Counted from the first letter of the stretch, positions 16,067 to 25,502 are shown. The stretch: DNA of 64,000 nt from Streptomyces sp. Tu6071 (GCF_000213055.1 NZ_CM001165.1:5354945-5418944), one strand, 5' to 3'. The notes: a model not told the origin generated them from the sequence alone. Numbers and translations are program-made.

Positions 16067-17908
16067 GTGAACGACCGAGACAACCCGTACCCGCCGTACG
16101 AGGGAGACCCCTACGGCAACGGGCAGAGCGGCCAGGGCTCCGGTCCGTACGAACTCGTCGGCTACGACGCGTACGGCCGCCCCGTCTACCAACAGGCCCA
16201 GCAGCAGACCGGGCAGCAGCCCGCCGTACCGTCCCCGCCCCCGCAGGGCGGCGGCTACGGCTACGACCCCTACGGCACGTACGGCGGCCAGCAGCAGGGG
16301 CAGCCGCAGGCCGGTTACCAGGACTACGGAAACACGGGCTACGACAGCCAGGGCTACGACAACTCCGGTTACGGCAACCCCGGTTACGACAACCCGGCGG
16401 CCCCGCAGGCGCCCGGCGGCTACGAGCGGCAGCAGGCGCCCGGCGCGTACGAAGGGCAGCAGGCCCCGGGCGCGTACGAGCGGCAGCAGGCGCCCGACAC
16501 GCGGGTCGAGGAGCCGAAGGCGTGGATTCCGCAGCAGCAGCCCGCGACGCCCGAGGGCCCGCCCAGCGGTGAACTCCCGCGCACCGACGCGCCGCCGCGC
16601 CCCGCGACCCCCGGCGGTCCCGCCCCCGGCGAGGACCCGCGCGACTACCGCACCGAGATGTTCTCCTTCATCGAGGAGCCCACCGAGCAGTCCGAAGACG
16701 TCATCGACTGGCTGAAGTTCAGCGAGAGCCGCAGCGAGCGCCGCGAGGAGGCCCGCCGCAGGGGACGCAGCCGCGTCATCGCGCTCGTCGTGGTCCTCGC
16801 CCTCGTCGTCGTGGGCGGCCTCGGCTATCTCTGGTACGCGGGGAAGCTCCCCGGTTCCTCGGACTCCGGCTCCGGCGCGGCCGACACGAGCGGCCCGCAG
16901 AACCGCGACGTGCTCGTGGTCCACCTGCGCAACACGAAGAAGGACGGCGCCTCGTCGACGATGCTGCTCGTGGACAACACGACGGCGAAGCACGGCTACG
17001 CGGTCCTGCTGCCCAAGGACCTCGCGCTCACCGACGAGGACGGCAACGACACGACGCTCGGCAAGTCGGTCTCGGACGACGGCTCCAGCGGCACGAGCGA
17101 CGCGCTCGACGGCCTGCTCGGCACCGAGATCCAGGGCTCCTGGCGGCTCGACACCCCGTACCTCAGCAACCTCGTCGACCTCGTGGGCACGATCGAGGTC
17201 GACACGGACACGGCCGTGCCCGACCCGAAGAAGAAGGGCGCGGACCCGCTCGTCCACAAGGGCGAGGCGCAGAGCCTCAGCGGCGAGATGGCCGTCGCCT
17301 ATGCCACGTACCAGGCGAAGGGCGAGCCGGAGACCGCGCAGCTCAAGCGGTTCGCGGACGTCATGCGCGGCATCCTGCGGAAGATCTCCAGCGATCAGCA
17401 GTCGGCGACGCTCACGATCCAGTCGCTCGCGCAGATCCTCGACCCGCCGCTCACCGACAAGGACCTCGGCGCCTTCCTCGCCAAGCTCTCGGACCTCGCC
17501 AAGGGCGGCGACTACACGAGCACGGTCCTCCCGGTCGAGAAGAACGGCACGCTCTCCGAGGCGACGAACGAGAAGATCGTCAAGGACGTGCTCGGCGGCA
17601 CGGGCAAGACCGCCGGCGGCGCCTCCGAGGACGACACCCGCGTGGCCGTGCGCAACGCCACGGGCAAGAAGGACCTCGCGCAGAAGGCCCGCGTCACCCT
17701 CGTCAACGGCGGCTACACCTTCGTCGACGGCAGCAGCACGGACGCGGTCGCGACCTCGGCCGTCACGTACGCCGACGAGAAGAACAAGGGCAAGGCCGTG
17801 GAGATCGCCCGCACGCTGGGCCTCAAGGACGCGGCGGTCAAGAAGGGCAAGGTCGGGGGGAACGCGCCGGTGTCGGTGGTGCTGGGGGAGGACTACACGG
17901 GGAAGTGA
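16067..17908 (+). CDS. LytR-CpsA-Psr-related membrane protein with LytR C-terminal domain, divergent
   Basis: 613 aa, GTG start after GAGAGGGGC, 15 bases from nadD. A long Tyr/Gly/Gln-rich cytosolic N-terminus contains repeats such as GYDNSGYGNPGYDNP and AYERQQAP. One membrane helix (VIALVVVLALVVVGGLGYLW) follows near residue 245. The outer part fits the LCP fold in outline (LVVHLRNTKKDG, TMLLVDNTT, LDTPYLSNLVDLVGTIEV), then a LytR_C domain (VAVRNATGKKDLAQKARVTL to the end). Canonical LCP enzymes attach teichoic acids or glycans to peptidoglycan. The usual RSDTM signature is here SSTM and the SIPRD-like strand is LLPKD, so catalytic activity is uncertain. Confidence 0.8.
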   Translation: MNDRDNPYPPYEGDPYGNGQSGQGSGPYELVGYDAYGRPVYQQAQQQTGQQPAVPSPPPQGGGYGYDPYGTYGGQQQGQPQAGYQDYGNTGYDSQGYDNSGYGNPGYDNPAAPQAPGGYERQQAPGAYEGQQAPGAYERQQAPDTRVEEPKAWIPQQQPATPEGPPSGELPRTDAPPRPATPGGPAPGEDPRDYRTEMFSFIEEPTEQSEDVIDWLKFSESRSERREEARRRGRSRVIALVVVLALVVVGGLGYLWYAGKLPGSSDSGSGAADTSGPQNRDVLVVHLRNTKKDGASSTMLLVDNTTAKHGYAVLLPKDLALTDEDGNDTTLGKSVSDDGSSGTSDALDGLLGTEIQGSWRLDTPYLSNLVDLVGTIEVDTDTAVPDPKKKGADPLVHKGEAQSLSGEMAVAYATYQAKGEPETAQLKRFADVMRGILRKISSDQQSATLTIQSLAQILDPPLTDKDLGAFLAKLSDLAKGGDYTSTVLPVEKNGTLSEATNEKIVKDVLGGTGKTAGGASEDDTRVAVRNATGKKDLAQKARVTLVNGGYTFVDGSSTDAVATSAVTYADEKNKGKAVEIARTLGLKDAAVKKGKVGGNAPVSVVLGEDYTGK

Positions 17909-18476
17909 GGAGGCTGGGTGCCGGGGGCTGGGTGCTGGGTGCCAGGTGTCGGGTGTCGGGTGTCGGGTGTTGAGTGACGGGCGGGGGCTGGGGCGGGGCT
18001 GGGGGCTTGGCGCGAGGCTCTGGCTGCGGGGGAGGGACTGGGCGCGGGGGCCCGGGGCGTGAGGGCCTGAGGCTCGGGGCCTGGGCGCGGGTGCTCTCGT
18101 TGTGAGCGCTGCGGTTGCGGGCTCAGTGAGCGGGCGGCTTGGGGCGGTCCGGGAGGTCTACGGGCCGTCCCGGCTCGTGGTGGCGGTGGGCGCGGAGGGT
18201 GCGCGGTGCGGGTGGGCGCGGCGCGGGTGGTGCGCGGCGCGGGTGGTGCGTCCGACCCGTACCGGCGAGGGAGGGGCGAGGCCCGTGGGGGTGCGACGGG
18301 TGCGATGGGTGCGGTGGGTGCGAGGGGCTCGTCCGCCGGCGGCCCGTACCCGATTCCGGGCCGGTCGTTCCCCCTTTCGGCCCGTACCGCGCGAGTGCCG
18401 GGAAAACCGCCGAGAGGTGGGGGCGGGCGGCGTGAGACCCTTGAGGTTGTATGCCCGCCTACCCGAAAGCTGTGCA
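17909..18476 (+). other. Low-complexity intergenic spacer before rsfS
   Basis: About 570 bases, G/T-rich on the plus strand and built of degenerate short repeats, including three perfect copies of GGTGTCG at 17945-17965 and a fourth with one change. Reading frames here look like repeat translation, not protein. The last ~60 bases contain the region upstream of rsfS. Confidence 0.6.
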
Positions 18477-18944
18477 GTGACCGCCACGGACCGCTCCATC
18501 GAGCTGATCAAGGCCGCCTCCCAGGCCGCCGCCGACAAGCTCGCCCACGACATCATCGCGTACGACGTCAGCGATGTGCTGTCGATCACGGACGCCTTCC
18601 TGCTGGCCTCCGCCCCCAACGACCGCCAGGTCAAGTCGATCGTCGACGCGATCGAGGAGCGGCTCGCCAAGGACCTCGGGGCCAAGCCCGTCCGCCGCGA
18701 GGGGGACCGCGACGCCCGCTGGATCCTGCTCGACTACGTCGACATCGTCGTCCACGTGCAGCACTCCGAGGAGCGCGTCTACTACGCGCTCGAACGGCTC
18801 TGGAAGGACTGCCCCGAGATCGACCTGCCCGAGGACGCCAAGGCGACCAAGGGCAAGGGCGCCGAGTACGCGGCGCAGCTCGCCGCTGCCCCCGAGGAAC
18901 CGGAGTTCGCGGACTTCGACCGCATCGGCATCGAAGGGGAGTAG
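18477..18944 (+). CDS. rsfS: Ribosome silencing factor RsfS
   Basis: 155 aa from the GTG at 18477. RsfS binds ribosomal protein L14 and blocks subunit joining when nutrients are short. Family motifs: IIAYDVSDVLSITDAFLLAS, NDRQVKSIVDAIEE, REGDRDARWILLDYVDIVVH and an acidic end (FADFDRIGIEGE). The chosen start has only a weak GAAAG upstream; no better in-frame start fits the family N-terminus. The stop is three bases before the next start, indicating coupling to the phosphatase. nadD and the LCP gene upstream complete a common actinobacterial grouping. Confidence 0.93.
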   Translation: MTATDRSIELIKAASQAAADKLAHDIIAYDVSDVLSITDAFLLASAPNDRQVKSIVDAIEERLAKDLGAKPVRREGDRDARWILLDYVDIVVHVQHSEERVYYALERLWKDCPEIDLPEDAKATKGKGAEYAAQLAAAPEEPEFADFDRIGIEGE

Positions 18945-18946
18945 CG

Positions 18947-19600
18947 GTGACCATTCCGGCCGCGCCGCGCGGGCGCCGCATCATCCTGTGGCGCCACGGC
19001 CAGACCGCCTGGAACCTGGAGCGCCGCTTCCAGGGCGACACCGACGTCCCGCTCACCGAGACGGGCCGCGCTCAGGCCAAGCGCGCGGCCCGGCTGCTCG
19101 CCTCGCTCCGGCCGGACGCCCTCATCGCCTCCGACCTGGGCCGCGCCGCCGACACGGCGGGCGAGCTGGCGGCGCTCACCGGCCTGGAGATCACCTTCGA
19201 CCGTGGCCTGCGTGAGACCTACGCCGGCAACTGGCAGGGCCTCACGCACGAGGAGATCCTCGAACGCCACGGGGACGAGTACACGGCGTGGAAGCGCGGC
19301 GAGCCGGTACGCAGGGGCGGCGGCGAGCTGGAGACGGAGGTCGCCGAGCGCGCGGCCCCCGTCGTCCTGGCCCACGCCGAGAAGCTCCCCGAGGACGGCA
19401 CCCTCGTCGTCACGAGCCACGGCGGCACCATCCGCACCACGATCGGCCGCCTCATCGGGCTCGACCCCTACCAGTGGGAGGGCCTCGGCGGCCTCTCCAA
19501 CTGCTGCTGGTCGATCCTGGGCGAGGGAGCCCGGGGGTGGCGGCTGCTGGAGCACAACGCGGGGACGCTCGCGGAACCGGTGCTGGGGGATGAGGTCTGA
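18947..19600 (+). CDS. Histidine phosphatase (phosphoglycerate mutase-like) family protein
   Basis: 217 aa, GTG start at 18947 with AGGGGAG overlapping the rsfS end. The catalytic RHG is in IILWRHGQTAWNLERRF, the second Arg in SDLGRAADTAGELA, the Glu in LRETYAGNWQGLTHEE, and the second His in VVTSHGGTIRTTIGRL. These features place it in the dPGM-like phosphatase branch rather than glycolytic mutases. The substrate cannot be read from sequence; cobalamin-pathway or nucleotide/sugar phosphatases belong to the same group. Coupling with rsfS is strong. Confidence 0.9.
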   Translation: MTIPAAPRGRRIILWRHGQTAWNLERRFQGDTDVPLTETGRAQAKRAARLLASLRPDALIASDLGRAADTAGELAALTGLEITFDRGLRETYAGNWQGLTHEEILERHGDEYTAWKRGEPVRRGGGELETEVAERAAPVVLAHAEKLPEDGTLVVTSHGGTIRTTIGRLIGLDPYQWEGLGGLSNCCWSILGEGARGWRLLEHNAGTLAEPVLGDEV

Positions 19601-20454
19601 GGGGTGTGGGGGCGCGGGGCCCGGCCGGGCTGTGGATGGTGAGCCGTGAGCCGTGAGCCGTGAGCCGTGAGCCGTGAGCCGTGAGCCGTGAGCCGTGAGC
19701 CGTGAGTGGCGAGCGGCGAGTGGTTCGTGATGAGCGGTGAGCGGTGAGTGGTGACGGTTGGGTTGAGGTGCGCGGGCTGGGGCTCAAGGGCCGCGGCTGG
19801 GCCTGAGGCTTGTGACTCAGGAGCTGAGGGCTTGCGGCTGGAAGGCTGAGGGCTGCGGCCTAGGGGCTGAGGGCTTGTGGAGGTCTGAGGTCGCTGCTCA
19901 GGGGCTGAGTGCTGGGGCTGGGCTCTGGCGGCTTAAGGCTGAGGGTTTCGTCTGAGGCCCGGGGCGGGCGGGGGTCGGGTGCCGGAACTTCGCGCCTGGG
20001 TGCGCCAGGGCAGCCCCCACCCTCCCTGGGGGGCGGCCCCGATTCCATCCTTTCGCGTTCCGCAACCCCCGCCGACCCATCCGCCGAAATCCGTGGATAA
20101 CTCCGGCGAACTTGCCACGCGACTCACCCGCAGGGGTGATGAGTGTCAGCGCATGTCCGCTACAGGGAGAATCCGGAACCCTTACGAGGGACGGCTCGCG
20201 CCGGGGCCTGTGGATGCGCACTGCTCGTGCACCGAGCCCTCGCCTCTTGCCCGCACCCGGCCCCTTCACGGGCCACTCGCCCCCGCTGCGCACCGCTCCC
20301 TGCCGGTGACAGCGAGCCTCCCGAGGACCCGGCCGGTCACGGTCAGCCGTCGATGCTGTGGGCCTCGGGAACGGCGCCAGGACCGGATTTCACTTTCCGG
20401 CTGGTCACAGGCTAAAGTTCCTCTTGTTCGGCCCGCAGGGCGGGAAGAACGCGC
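19601..20454. other. Long spacer with repeats, upstream of tRNA-Ala
   Basis: About 850 bases with no supported gene. Bases 19639-19950 are repetitive (7-bp array, then degenerate GCTGAGGG/CTTGCGGCTG words). Bases 20040-20450 are ordinary in composition and include GTGGATAACTCCGGCGAA at 20092-20109, also found inverted at 49478. A TAAAGT at 20413-20418 may be the -10 element of the tRNA promoter. Confidence 0.55.
19639..19701 (+). repeat. Nine-copy 7-bp tandem repeat
   Basis: GTGAGCC repeated nine times without change, then decaying copies. It lies in the spacer after the histidine phosphatase and looks like a slippage-prone microsatellite. Confidence 0.9.
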
Positions 20455-20527
<73 letters not shown>

Positions 20528-20532
20528 CAGGA

Positions 20533-20560
20533 AAAGGTCTCACCTCCGGGTGGGACCTTT
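20533..20560 (+). terminator. Terminator after tRNA-Ala copy 1
   Basis: AAAGGTCTCACC and GGTGGGACCTTT form a 12-bp stem with one G-U pair and a 4-base loop, starting six bases after the tRNA. Confidence 0.85.
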
Positions 20561-20815
20561 CGCGTTGCCGGGGCACCCATCGCCACCCCGTTCCGGGCCT
20601 CTTCCCTCGCCGGCCGCAGGACCGTGTCCGTACCGGTATTTCCGCGGCACTGACCCGGCGGCCCGGCCCGTGGCAGAATCGGACGCCCGGCAGAGGAGAC
20701 GGGCCTCACAGGAGGGAGCGCGGAATGCCTGTGCACGTCTGCGGGGAGCCCTCTCGCTCTCCCGGAGACACCCCGGCCTGTGCCGCTCCTCGCGGCGAAG
20801 GGCGGAGGTGACCGC

Positions 20816-21049
20816 TTGGGCGCGCACAGGAGGACGTGCGACTGGTGCGGAAGCGGGACGCCGATCGTCCGCGACATGGAGCCGGTGAGCAGCCGTTACC
20901 AGTACTGGTGCGAGGAGTGCGCCCGTGCGCTGATCATCACCGGCGACCCGATCGAGACGTACCGCGAACTGGAGGGCGAGCCGATCTATGGCCGCCTTCT
21001 CGACGAGCACTGCACGCTCAAGCGCTTCTACTCCTTCGCCTCCGCCTGA
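20816..21049 (+). CDS. Small Cys-rich, possible zinc-binding protein
   Basis: 77 aa from the TTG at 20816, chosen because GGAGGTG lies five bases upstream; longer starts have no site. The N-terminus has RRTCDWCGSGTPI and then YQYWCEECARALI, two CxxC pairs about 24 residues apart, which fits a small zinc ribbon. The C-terminal half is acidic, then GRLLDEHCTLKRFYSFASA. It lies between two identical tRNA-Ala genes on the same strand. I recognise no named family; DNA, RNA or protein binding through a zinc site is a guess from the Cys pattern. Confidence 0.7.
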   Translation: MGAHRRTCDWCGSGTPIVRDMEPVSSRYQYWCEECARALIITGDPIETYRELEGEPIYGRLLDEHCTLKRFYSFASA

Positions 21050-21147
21050 CCCCGGCGTTTCCGTCCCGAATCGGCTGCCCCAAGCGGGGCGAACCGGGCA
21101 ATGCGTCGCGGTCGGCAACGGATTTGGTGGACGGCCGGGGGACCCGC

Positions 21148-21153
21148 TAAAGT
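21148..21153 (+). promoter_or_regulatory. Candidate -10 of second tRNA-Ala
   Basis: TAAAGT within GCTAAAGTTC, a word also found before the first tRNA copy. TTGGTG at 21124-21129 is 18 bases upstream and could be the -35. Confidence 0.45.
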
Positions 21154-21234
21154 TCTCGATGTCGCCAGGGAAACGGCCCGTCCGGACCGGTGACACCGAC
21201 TGTGAGACACCTCCTCGGAGGTGTTGAAGAGTGC

Positions 21235-21307
<73 letters not shown>

Positions 21308-21318
21308 CAGCGATTGAT

Positions 21319-21351
21319 CGAGCGGGCCATCCGGTACGGGTGGCCCGCTCG
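21319..21351 (+). terminator. Terminator after tRNA-Ala copy 2
   Basis: CGAGCGGGCCA and TGGCCCGCTCG form an 11-bp perfect stem around an 11-base loop. It differs from the terminator of copy 1, so the duplication does not extend past the tRNA. Confidence 0.85.
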
Positions 21352-21454
21352 CTGTTTGTGGCGGGGGTCGGCGCCCCGATGCGCCCGGCCTCGTGCCGTC
21401 CCCGCGCTCCGTCCACGGGCCGGGCATACCGTGCGGGCCTCGCGGGCACTGCGG

Positions 21455-21460
21455 TACCCT
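21455..21460 (+). promoter_or_regulatory. Candidate -10 for the leuS leader transcript
   Basis: TACCCT ends six bases before the leader-peptide ATG at 21467, so the transcript would begin at the leader start codon (leaderless leader peptide). Confidence 0.5.
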
Positions 21461-21466
21461 GACGCC

Positions 21467-21505
21467 ATGCGTGCCGTACGCCTTCTGCTTAGCGAGCCGC
21501 GCTGA
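21467..21505 (+). CDS. leuS leader peptide with three consecutive Leu codons
   Basis: Encodes MRAVRLLLSEPR and a stop, 12 residues. The three Leu codons are CTT CTG CTT; CTT is rare in high-GC Streptomyces, so their translation should be sensitive to charged tRNA-Leu. About 70 bases downstream is a terminator hairpin, and then leuS. This is the layout of ribosome-mediated attenuation. Attenuators upstream of leuS have been predicted before in some Streptomyces by comparative analysis. Confidence 0.8.
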   Translation: MRAVRLLLSEPR

Positions 21506-21572
21506 TCAGTCCCCGCCACCCTGGCTCCCGGTGAGAACCCACCGGGCTTTGTGGCCGGAATCGGCGCGGCGT

Positions 21573-21596
21573 CCCCTCCTGTGCGAGGGGTTTTTT
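21573..21596 (+). terminator. Attenuator terminator upstream of leuS
   Basis: CCCCTC/GAGGGG stem with a 6-base loop followed by six T residues, an unusually classical intrinsic terminator for this genome. It ends 42 bases before the leuS start. CCGGTGAGAACCCACCGG near 21528-21545 is a second hairpin that could be the alternative structure. Confidence 0.8.
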
Positions 21597-21638
21597 CGTT
21601 TCCGGGAGCAGATGCGATCGATGGAGTCTTGAGAACCG

Positions 21639-24539
21639 ATGAGTCAGACGAACCCCTCCGCAGCCGGGCCCGCCGGCGCCGCCGAGACGGCCGCGCCGCA
21701 CCGCTACACGGCGGCCCTCGCCGCCGACATCGAGGCACGCTGGCAGGACTTCTGGGACGCCCACGGCACGTACGAGGCGCCCAACCCCACGGGTGACCTG
21801 GCCGGTTCCCCCGAACTGGTCGGCCGCCCCAAGAAGTACGTCATGGACATGTTCCCGTACCCCTCGGGCTCCGGACTGCACGTCGGCCACCCGCTGGGCT
21901 ACATCGCCACCGACGTCTTCGCCCGCTACCAGCGGATGACCGGGCACAACGTCCTGCACACCCTCGGCTTCGACGCCTTCGGGCTGCCCGCCGAGCAGTA
22001 CGCGGTGCAGACCGGCACCCACCCCCGTATCTCCACCGAGGCCAACATGGCCAACATGCGCCAGCAGCTGCGCAGGCTGGGCCTCGGCCACGACAAGCGC
22101 CGCTCCGTCGCCACGATCGACCCGGAGTTCTACCGCTGGACGCAGTGGATCTTCGTCAAGATCTTCAACTCGTGGTACGACACCGAGGCCGGCAAGGCAC
22201 GCCCGATCGAGGAGCTGATCGAGCAGTTCGCCGCCGGCACCCGCCCCACCCCCGACGGCCGGCCCTGGGCGGAGCTGAGCGGCAGCGAGCGCGCCGACCT
22301 GCTGAGCGAGTACCGCCTCGCCTACGCCTCCGAGGCGCCGGTCAACTGGGCGCCCGGCCTGGGCACGGTCCTGGCCAACGAGGAGGTCACCGCCGACGGC
22401 CGCTCCGAGCGCGGCAACTTCCCCGTCTTCAAGGCGAAGCTGCGGCAGTGGAACATGCGCATCACCGCTTACGCGGACCGCCTGATCGACGACCTGGACG
22501 GGCTGGACTGGCCCGAGGCGATCAAGCTCCAGCAGCGCAACTGGATCGGCCGCTCCGAGGGCGCCCGCGTCGACTTCCCCGTCACCACCGCCGCGGGCGA
22601 GGCGCGGGACATCACCGTCTTCACCACCCGGCAGGACACCCTGTTCGGCGCCACCTACATGGTCCTCGCCCCCGAGCACGAGCTGGTTGAGGCGATCACC
22701 CCGGCGAGCTGGCCCGAGGGCACCCGCGAGGCGTGGACCGGCGGGCACGCGACCCCCGCCGACGCCGTCGCCGCCTACCGGGCCCAGGCCGCGGCCAAGT
22801 CGGACGTCGAGCGTCAGGCCGAGGCCAAGGACAAGACCGGCGTCTTCACCGGCACCTTCGCGACCAACCCCGTCTCGGGCGAACGCGTCCCCGTCTTCAT
22901 CGCCGACTACGTGCTGATGGGGTACGGCACCGGCGCGATCATGGCCGTGCCCGCGCACGACAGCCGTGACTTCGCCTTCGCCCGCGCCTTCGAGCTGCCT
23001 CTGCGCTGCGTCGTCGCGCCCACGGACGGCCGCGGCGAGGACCCCGCCACGTGGGACGACGCCTTCTCCTCGTACGAGGCGAAGCTCGTCAACTCCACGA
23101 ACAAGCACATCAGCCTGGACGGCCTCGGCGTCACCGATGCCAAGGCGCGGATCACCCCGTGGCTGACCGCGCGGGGCATCGGCGAGAGCACCATCAACTA
23201 CCGGCTGCGCGACTGGCTGTTCAGCCGTCAGCGGTACTGGGGCGAGCCCTTCCCGATCGTCTACGACGAGGACGGCATCGCCCACTCGCTGCCCGAGTCG
23301 ATGCTGCCTCTCGAACTGCCCGAGATCGAGGACTACTCGCCGCGCACCTTCGACCCCGACGACGCGACCGCCGAGCCCGAGACCCCGCTCTCGCGCAACG
23401 AGGACTGGGTCAACGTCACCCTCGACCTGGGCGACGGGCCCCGCACGTACCGCCGCGAGACCAACACCATGCCCAACTGGGCCGGTTCCTGCTGGTACGA
23501 GCTGCGCTACCTCGACCCGCGCAACGAGCGGCAGTTCGTCGACCCCGAGATCGAGCAGTACTGGATGGGGCCGCGCGAGGGCATGCCCACCGGTGGTGTC
23601 GACCTCTACGTCGGCGGCGCCGAGCACGCCGTGCTGCACCTGCTGTACGCGCGTTTCTGGTCCAAGGTGCTCTTCGACCTGGGCTACGTCTCCTCCGCCG
23701 AGCCGTTCCACAAGCTCTACAACCAGGGCATGATCCAGGCTTTCGTCTACCGCGACAGCCGCGGCATCGCCGTGCCCGCCGCCGAGGTGGAGGAGCGCGA
23801 CGGCGCGTACTACTACGAGGGCGAGAAGGTCTCGCGCCTGCTCGGCAAGATGGGCAAGTCGCTGAAGAACGCGGTGACGCCCGACGAGATCTGCGCCGAG
23901 TACGGGGCCGACACGCTGCGCCTGTACGAGATGGCGATGGGCCCGCTGGACGTCTCGCGCCCCTGGGACACCCGCGCGGTCGTCGGCCAGTTCCGGCTGC
24001 TCCAGCGGCTGTGGCGCAACGTCGTGGACGAGGCGAGCGGAGCCCTGACGGTCTCCGAGGACGCCCCGGACGAGGCCACGCTGCGCGCGCTGCACAAGGC
24101 GATCGACGGCACGCGCCACGACCTGGAGGCGATGCGGTTCAACACGGCGATCGCGAAGATCACCGAGCTGAACAACCACCTGACGAAGGCGGGCGGCCCG
24201 CTCGCCCGCCCGGTCGCCGAGGCGCTCGTACTGATGGTCGCGCCGCTCGCGCCGCACATCGCCGAGGAGCTGTGGCGGCGCCTCGGGCACGACGACAGCG
24301 TCGTCCACCAGCCCTTCCCCGTCGCCGACCCGGCCTACGTCGTGGACGAGACCGTGACGTGCGTCGTGCAGATCAAGGGCAAGGTCAAGGCGCGCCTGGA
24401 GGTCTCCCCGGAGATCACCGACGGCGACCTGGAGAAAGTCGCGCTCTCCGACGAGCGCGTCGTGGCGGCCCTGGGGGGCGCCGATGTCCGCAAGGTCATC
24501 GTGCGGGCCCCGAAGCTGGTCAACATCGTGACGGCCTGA
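21639..24539 (+). CDS. leuS: Leucyl-tRNA synthetase
   Basis: 966 aa class I synthetase that charges tRNA-Leu. The HIGH motif appears as HVGH at residues 81-84 ([11 protein letters not shown]); the KMSKS loop is KMGKS at 737-741. The CP1 editing domain is present ([19 protein letters not shown]), as are the leucine-specific insertion region and an anticodon-binding C-terminus ending in [15 protein letters not shown]. An N-terminal extension of about 25 residues precedes the conserved body, normal for streptomycetes. Expression is probably controlled by the leader peptide and terminator just upstream. Two hairpins follow the gene. Confidence 0.97.
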   Translation: MSQTNPSAAGPAGAAETAAPHRYTAALAADIEARWQDFWDAHGTYEAPNPTGDLAGSPELVGRPKKYVMDMFPYPSGSGLHVGHPLGYIATDVFARYQRMTGHNVLHTLGFDAFGLPAEQYAVQTGTHPRISTEANMANMRQQLRRLGLGHDKRRSVATIDPEFYRWTQWIFVKIFNSWYDTEAGKARPIEELIEQFAAGTRPTPDGRPWAELSGSERADLLSEYRLAYASEAPVNWAPGLGTVLANEEVTADGRSERGNFPVFKAKLRQWNMRITAYADRLIDDLDGLDWPEAIKLQQRNWIGRSEGARVDFPVTTAAGEARDITVFTTRQDTLFGATYMVLAPEHELVEAITPASWPEGTREAWTGGHATPADAVAAYRAQAAAKSDVERQAEAKDKTGVFTGTFATNPVSGERVPVFIADYVLMGYGTGAIMAVPAHDSRDFAFARAFELPLRCVVAPTDGRGEDPATWDDAFSSYEAKLVNSTNKHISLDGLGVTDAKARITPWLTARGIGESTINYRLRDWLFSRQRYWGEPFPIVYDEDGIAHSLPESMLPLELPEIEDYSPRTFDPDDATAEPETPLSRNEDWVNVTLDLGDGPRTYRRETNTMPNWAGSCWYELRYLDPRNERQFVDPEIEQYWMGPREGMPTGGVDLYVGGAEHAVLHLLYARFWSKVLFDLGYVSSAEPFHKLYNQGMIQAFVYRDSRGIAVPAAEVEERDGAYYYEGEKVSRLLGKMGKSLKNAVTPDEICAEYGADTLRLYEMAMGPLDVSRPWDTRAVVGQFRLLQRLWRNVVDEASGALTVSEDAPDEATLRALHKAIDGTRHDLEAMRFNTAIAKITELNNHLTKAGGPLARPVAEALVLMVAPLAPHIAEELWRRLGHDDSVVHQPFPVADPAYVVDETVTCVVQIKGKVKARLEVSPEITDGDLEKVALSDERVVAALGGADVRKVIVRAPKLVNIVTA

Positions 24540-24590
24540 ACCGGGACCGTCCGAAGCGGCAGGCGCCCGCAAGGCGCGAAGGACACCGGC

Positions 24591-24648
24591 GACACGGTGC
24601 GTGAACACGTTCATGCACACAGCGTGCGCGAAGCTCACGCACCGTGTC
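24591..24648. terminator. Long inverted repeat after leuS
   Basis: GACACGGTGCGTGA (24591-24604) and TCACGCACCGTGTC (24635-24648) are a perfect 14-bp inverted repeat with a 30-base spacer, starting about 50 bases after the leuS stop. Terminator is the simplest reading; the symmetric sequence could also bind a regulator of the next gene. Confidence 0.6.
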
Positions 24649-24668
24649 TATAGGGGTTTTCCCCTAGG

Positions 24669-24707
24669 GGGTGGATCAGGGTTCGCGAGGGAACCCCTGA
24701 TCCACCC
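24669..24707. terminator. Second hairpin after leuS
   Basis: GGGTGGATCAGG and CCTGATCCACCC pair perfectly over 12 bp, extended by GTTC/GAAC with a bulge. It lies just before the region upstream of the 24759 gene. Confidence 0.75.
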
Positions 24708-24758
24708 TTCGCCGTTTACCTTGGAGAAGTACCGCGACCACCGGTGGAAGGGGACCCG

Positions 24759-25502
24759 ATGTCGGCCGTGCTCATCGTCCTTGCGTTGATCTTCGTGCTG
24801 TTCGTCGCCACTGGTGCCTACGTGACGGTCAAGGTGGTGGGCGCGGCCAAGCGCGGCGTGGACCGTACGGTGAACCAGGCCCGCAGGGCGGTCGAGGACT
24901 CCACGCTCAAGGCGCGCTCCTACACGCGCCCGGGTCCGCACGGGGAGATCGCCGGGCTTCGGCTCTCCCTGCGCTCCTCGATGCGGGCGACGCAGGAATC
25001 CCTCGCCGCGCGAGCGGGCGACGACGGCGGCCTCACCGAGTCCCGCGACCTCTTCCGCCGCCTGAGCGTGCACGGCCACGCGCTGGACGACGAGCTGCGA
25101 CGCCTGGAGAGCGACCCGGACCGCGCGGGGCTCGCCGCCGAACTGCCCGCGCTCCGCGACCGTACCCGGAAGATCGTGGGAGCGGCGGACGGCCTGCGCC
25201 ACGCCCTCAGGGATCGCGCGCACCACGACGCGGACGACGAGCTGGACGAGCTGAGCCGGCAGATCGACATGGAGACCGGGGCTTTGCGCCACTGGGCGCC
25301 CGCCGAGGGCCCCGAACCCGCCCCGCAGCCCTGGCCGGCCGCGCCGACAGGGCCGGACGCCGACACGGTGGCGCAGCGCTGGGACGACGGTCCCGCGCCG
25401 GCCCCCGGGCAGTCCCCACCCCCGCTCGACCAGGCGCGGCCCGCACCACATCCCTGGGAACGCCTGCTCAAGAAGCCGCAGGAGCAGCCCCGCCCGGAGT
25501 GA
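24759..25502 (+). CDS. Membrane-anchored hypothetical protein with helical cytosolic part
   Basis: 247 aa, ATG at 24759 with GGAAGGGG upstream. An N-terminal membrane helix (VLIVLALIFVLFVATGAYV) is followed by a largely helical charged region (GAAKRGVDRTVNQARRAV, ESRDLFRRLSVHGHALDDEL, DDELDELSRQIDMETGAL) that may form coiled coils. The end is Pro/Ala-rich and closes with a basic KKPQEQPRP segment. No enzyme motif is seen. The layout recalls proteins annotated as secreted or membrane hypothetical in streptomycetes. A possible -10 (TTTACC near 24716) precedes it. Confidence 0.75.
   Translation: MSAVLIVLALIFVLFVATGAYVTVKVVGAAKRGVDRTVNQARRAVEDSTLKARSYTRPGPHGEIAGLRLSLRSSMRATQESLAARAGDDGGLTESRDLFRRLSVHGHALDDELRRLESDPDRAGLAAELPALRDRTRKIVGAADGLRHALRDRAHHDADDELDELSRQIDMETGALRHWAPAEGPEPAPQPWPAAPTGPDADTVAQRWDDGPAPAPGQSPPPLDQARPAPHPWERLLKKPQEQPRPE

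Noticed and set aside
19639..19701. Possible CRISPR array from the regular repeats
   Set aside because: The 7-bp units are directly adjacent without spacers, so this is a microsatellite.
21308..21466. T-box riboswitch before leuS
   Set aside because: No T-box sequence or specifier stem was seen; the leader peptide and terminator explain the region better.
21489..24638. 1049-codon minus-strand frame opposite leuS
   Set aside because: leuS on the plus strand has complete synthetase motifs; the antisense frame shows only Gly/Val/Asp/Arg-rich shadow composition.
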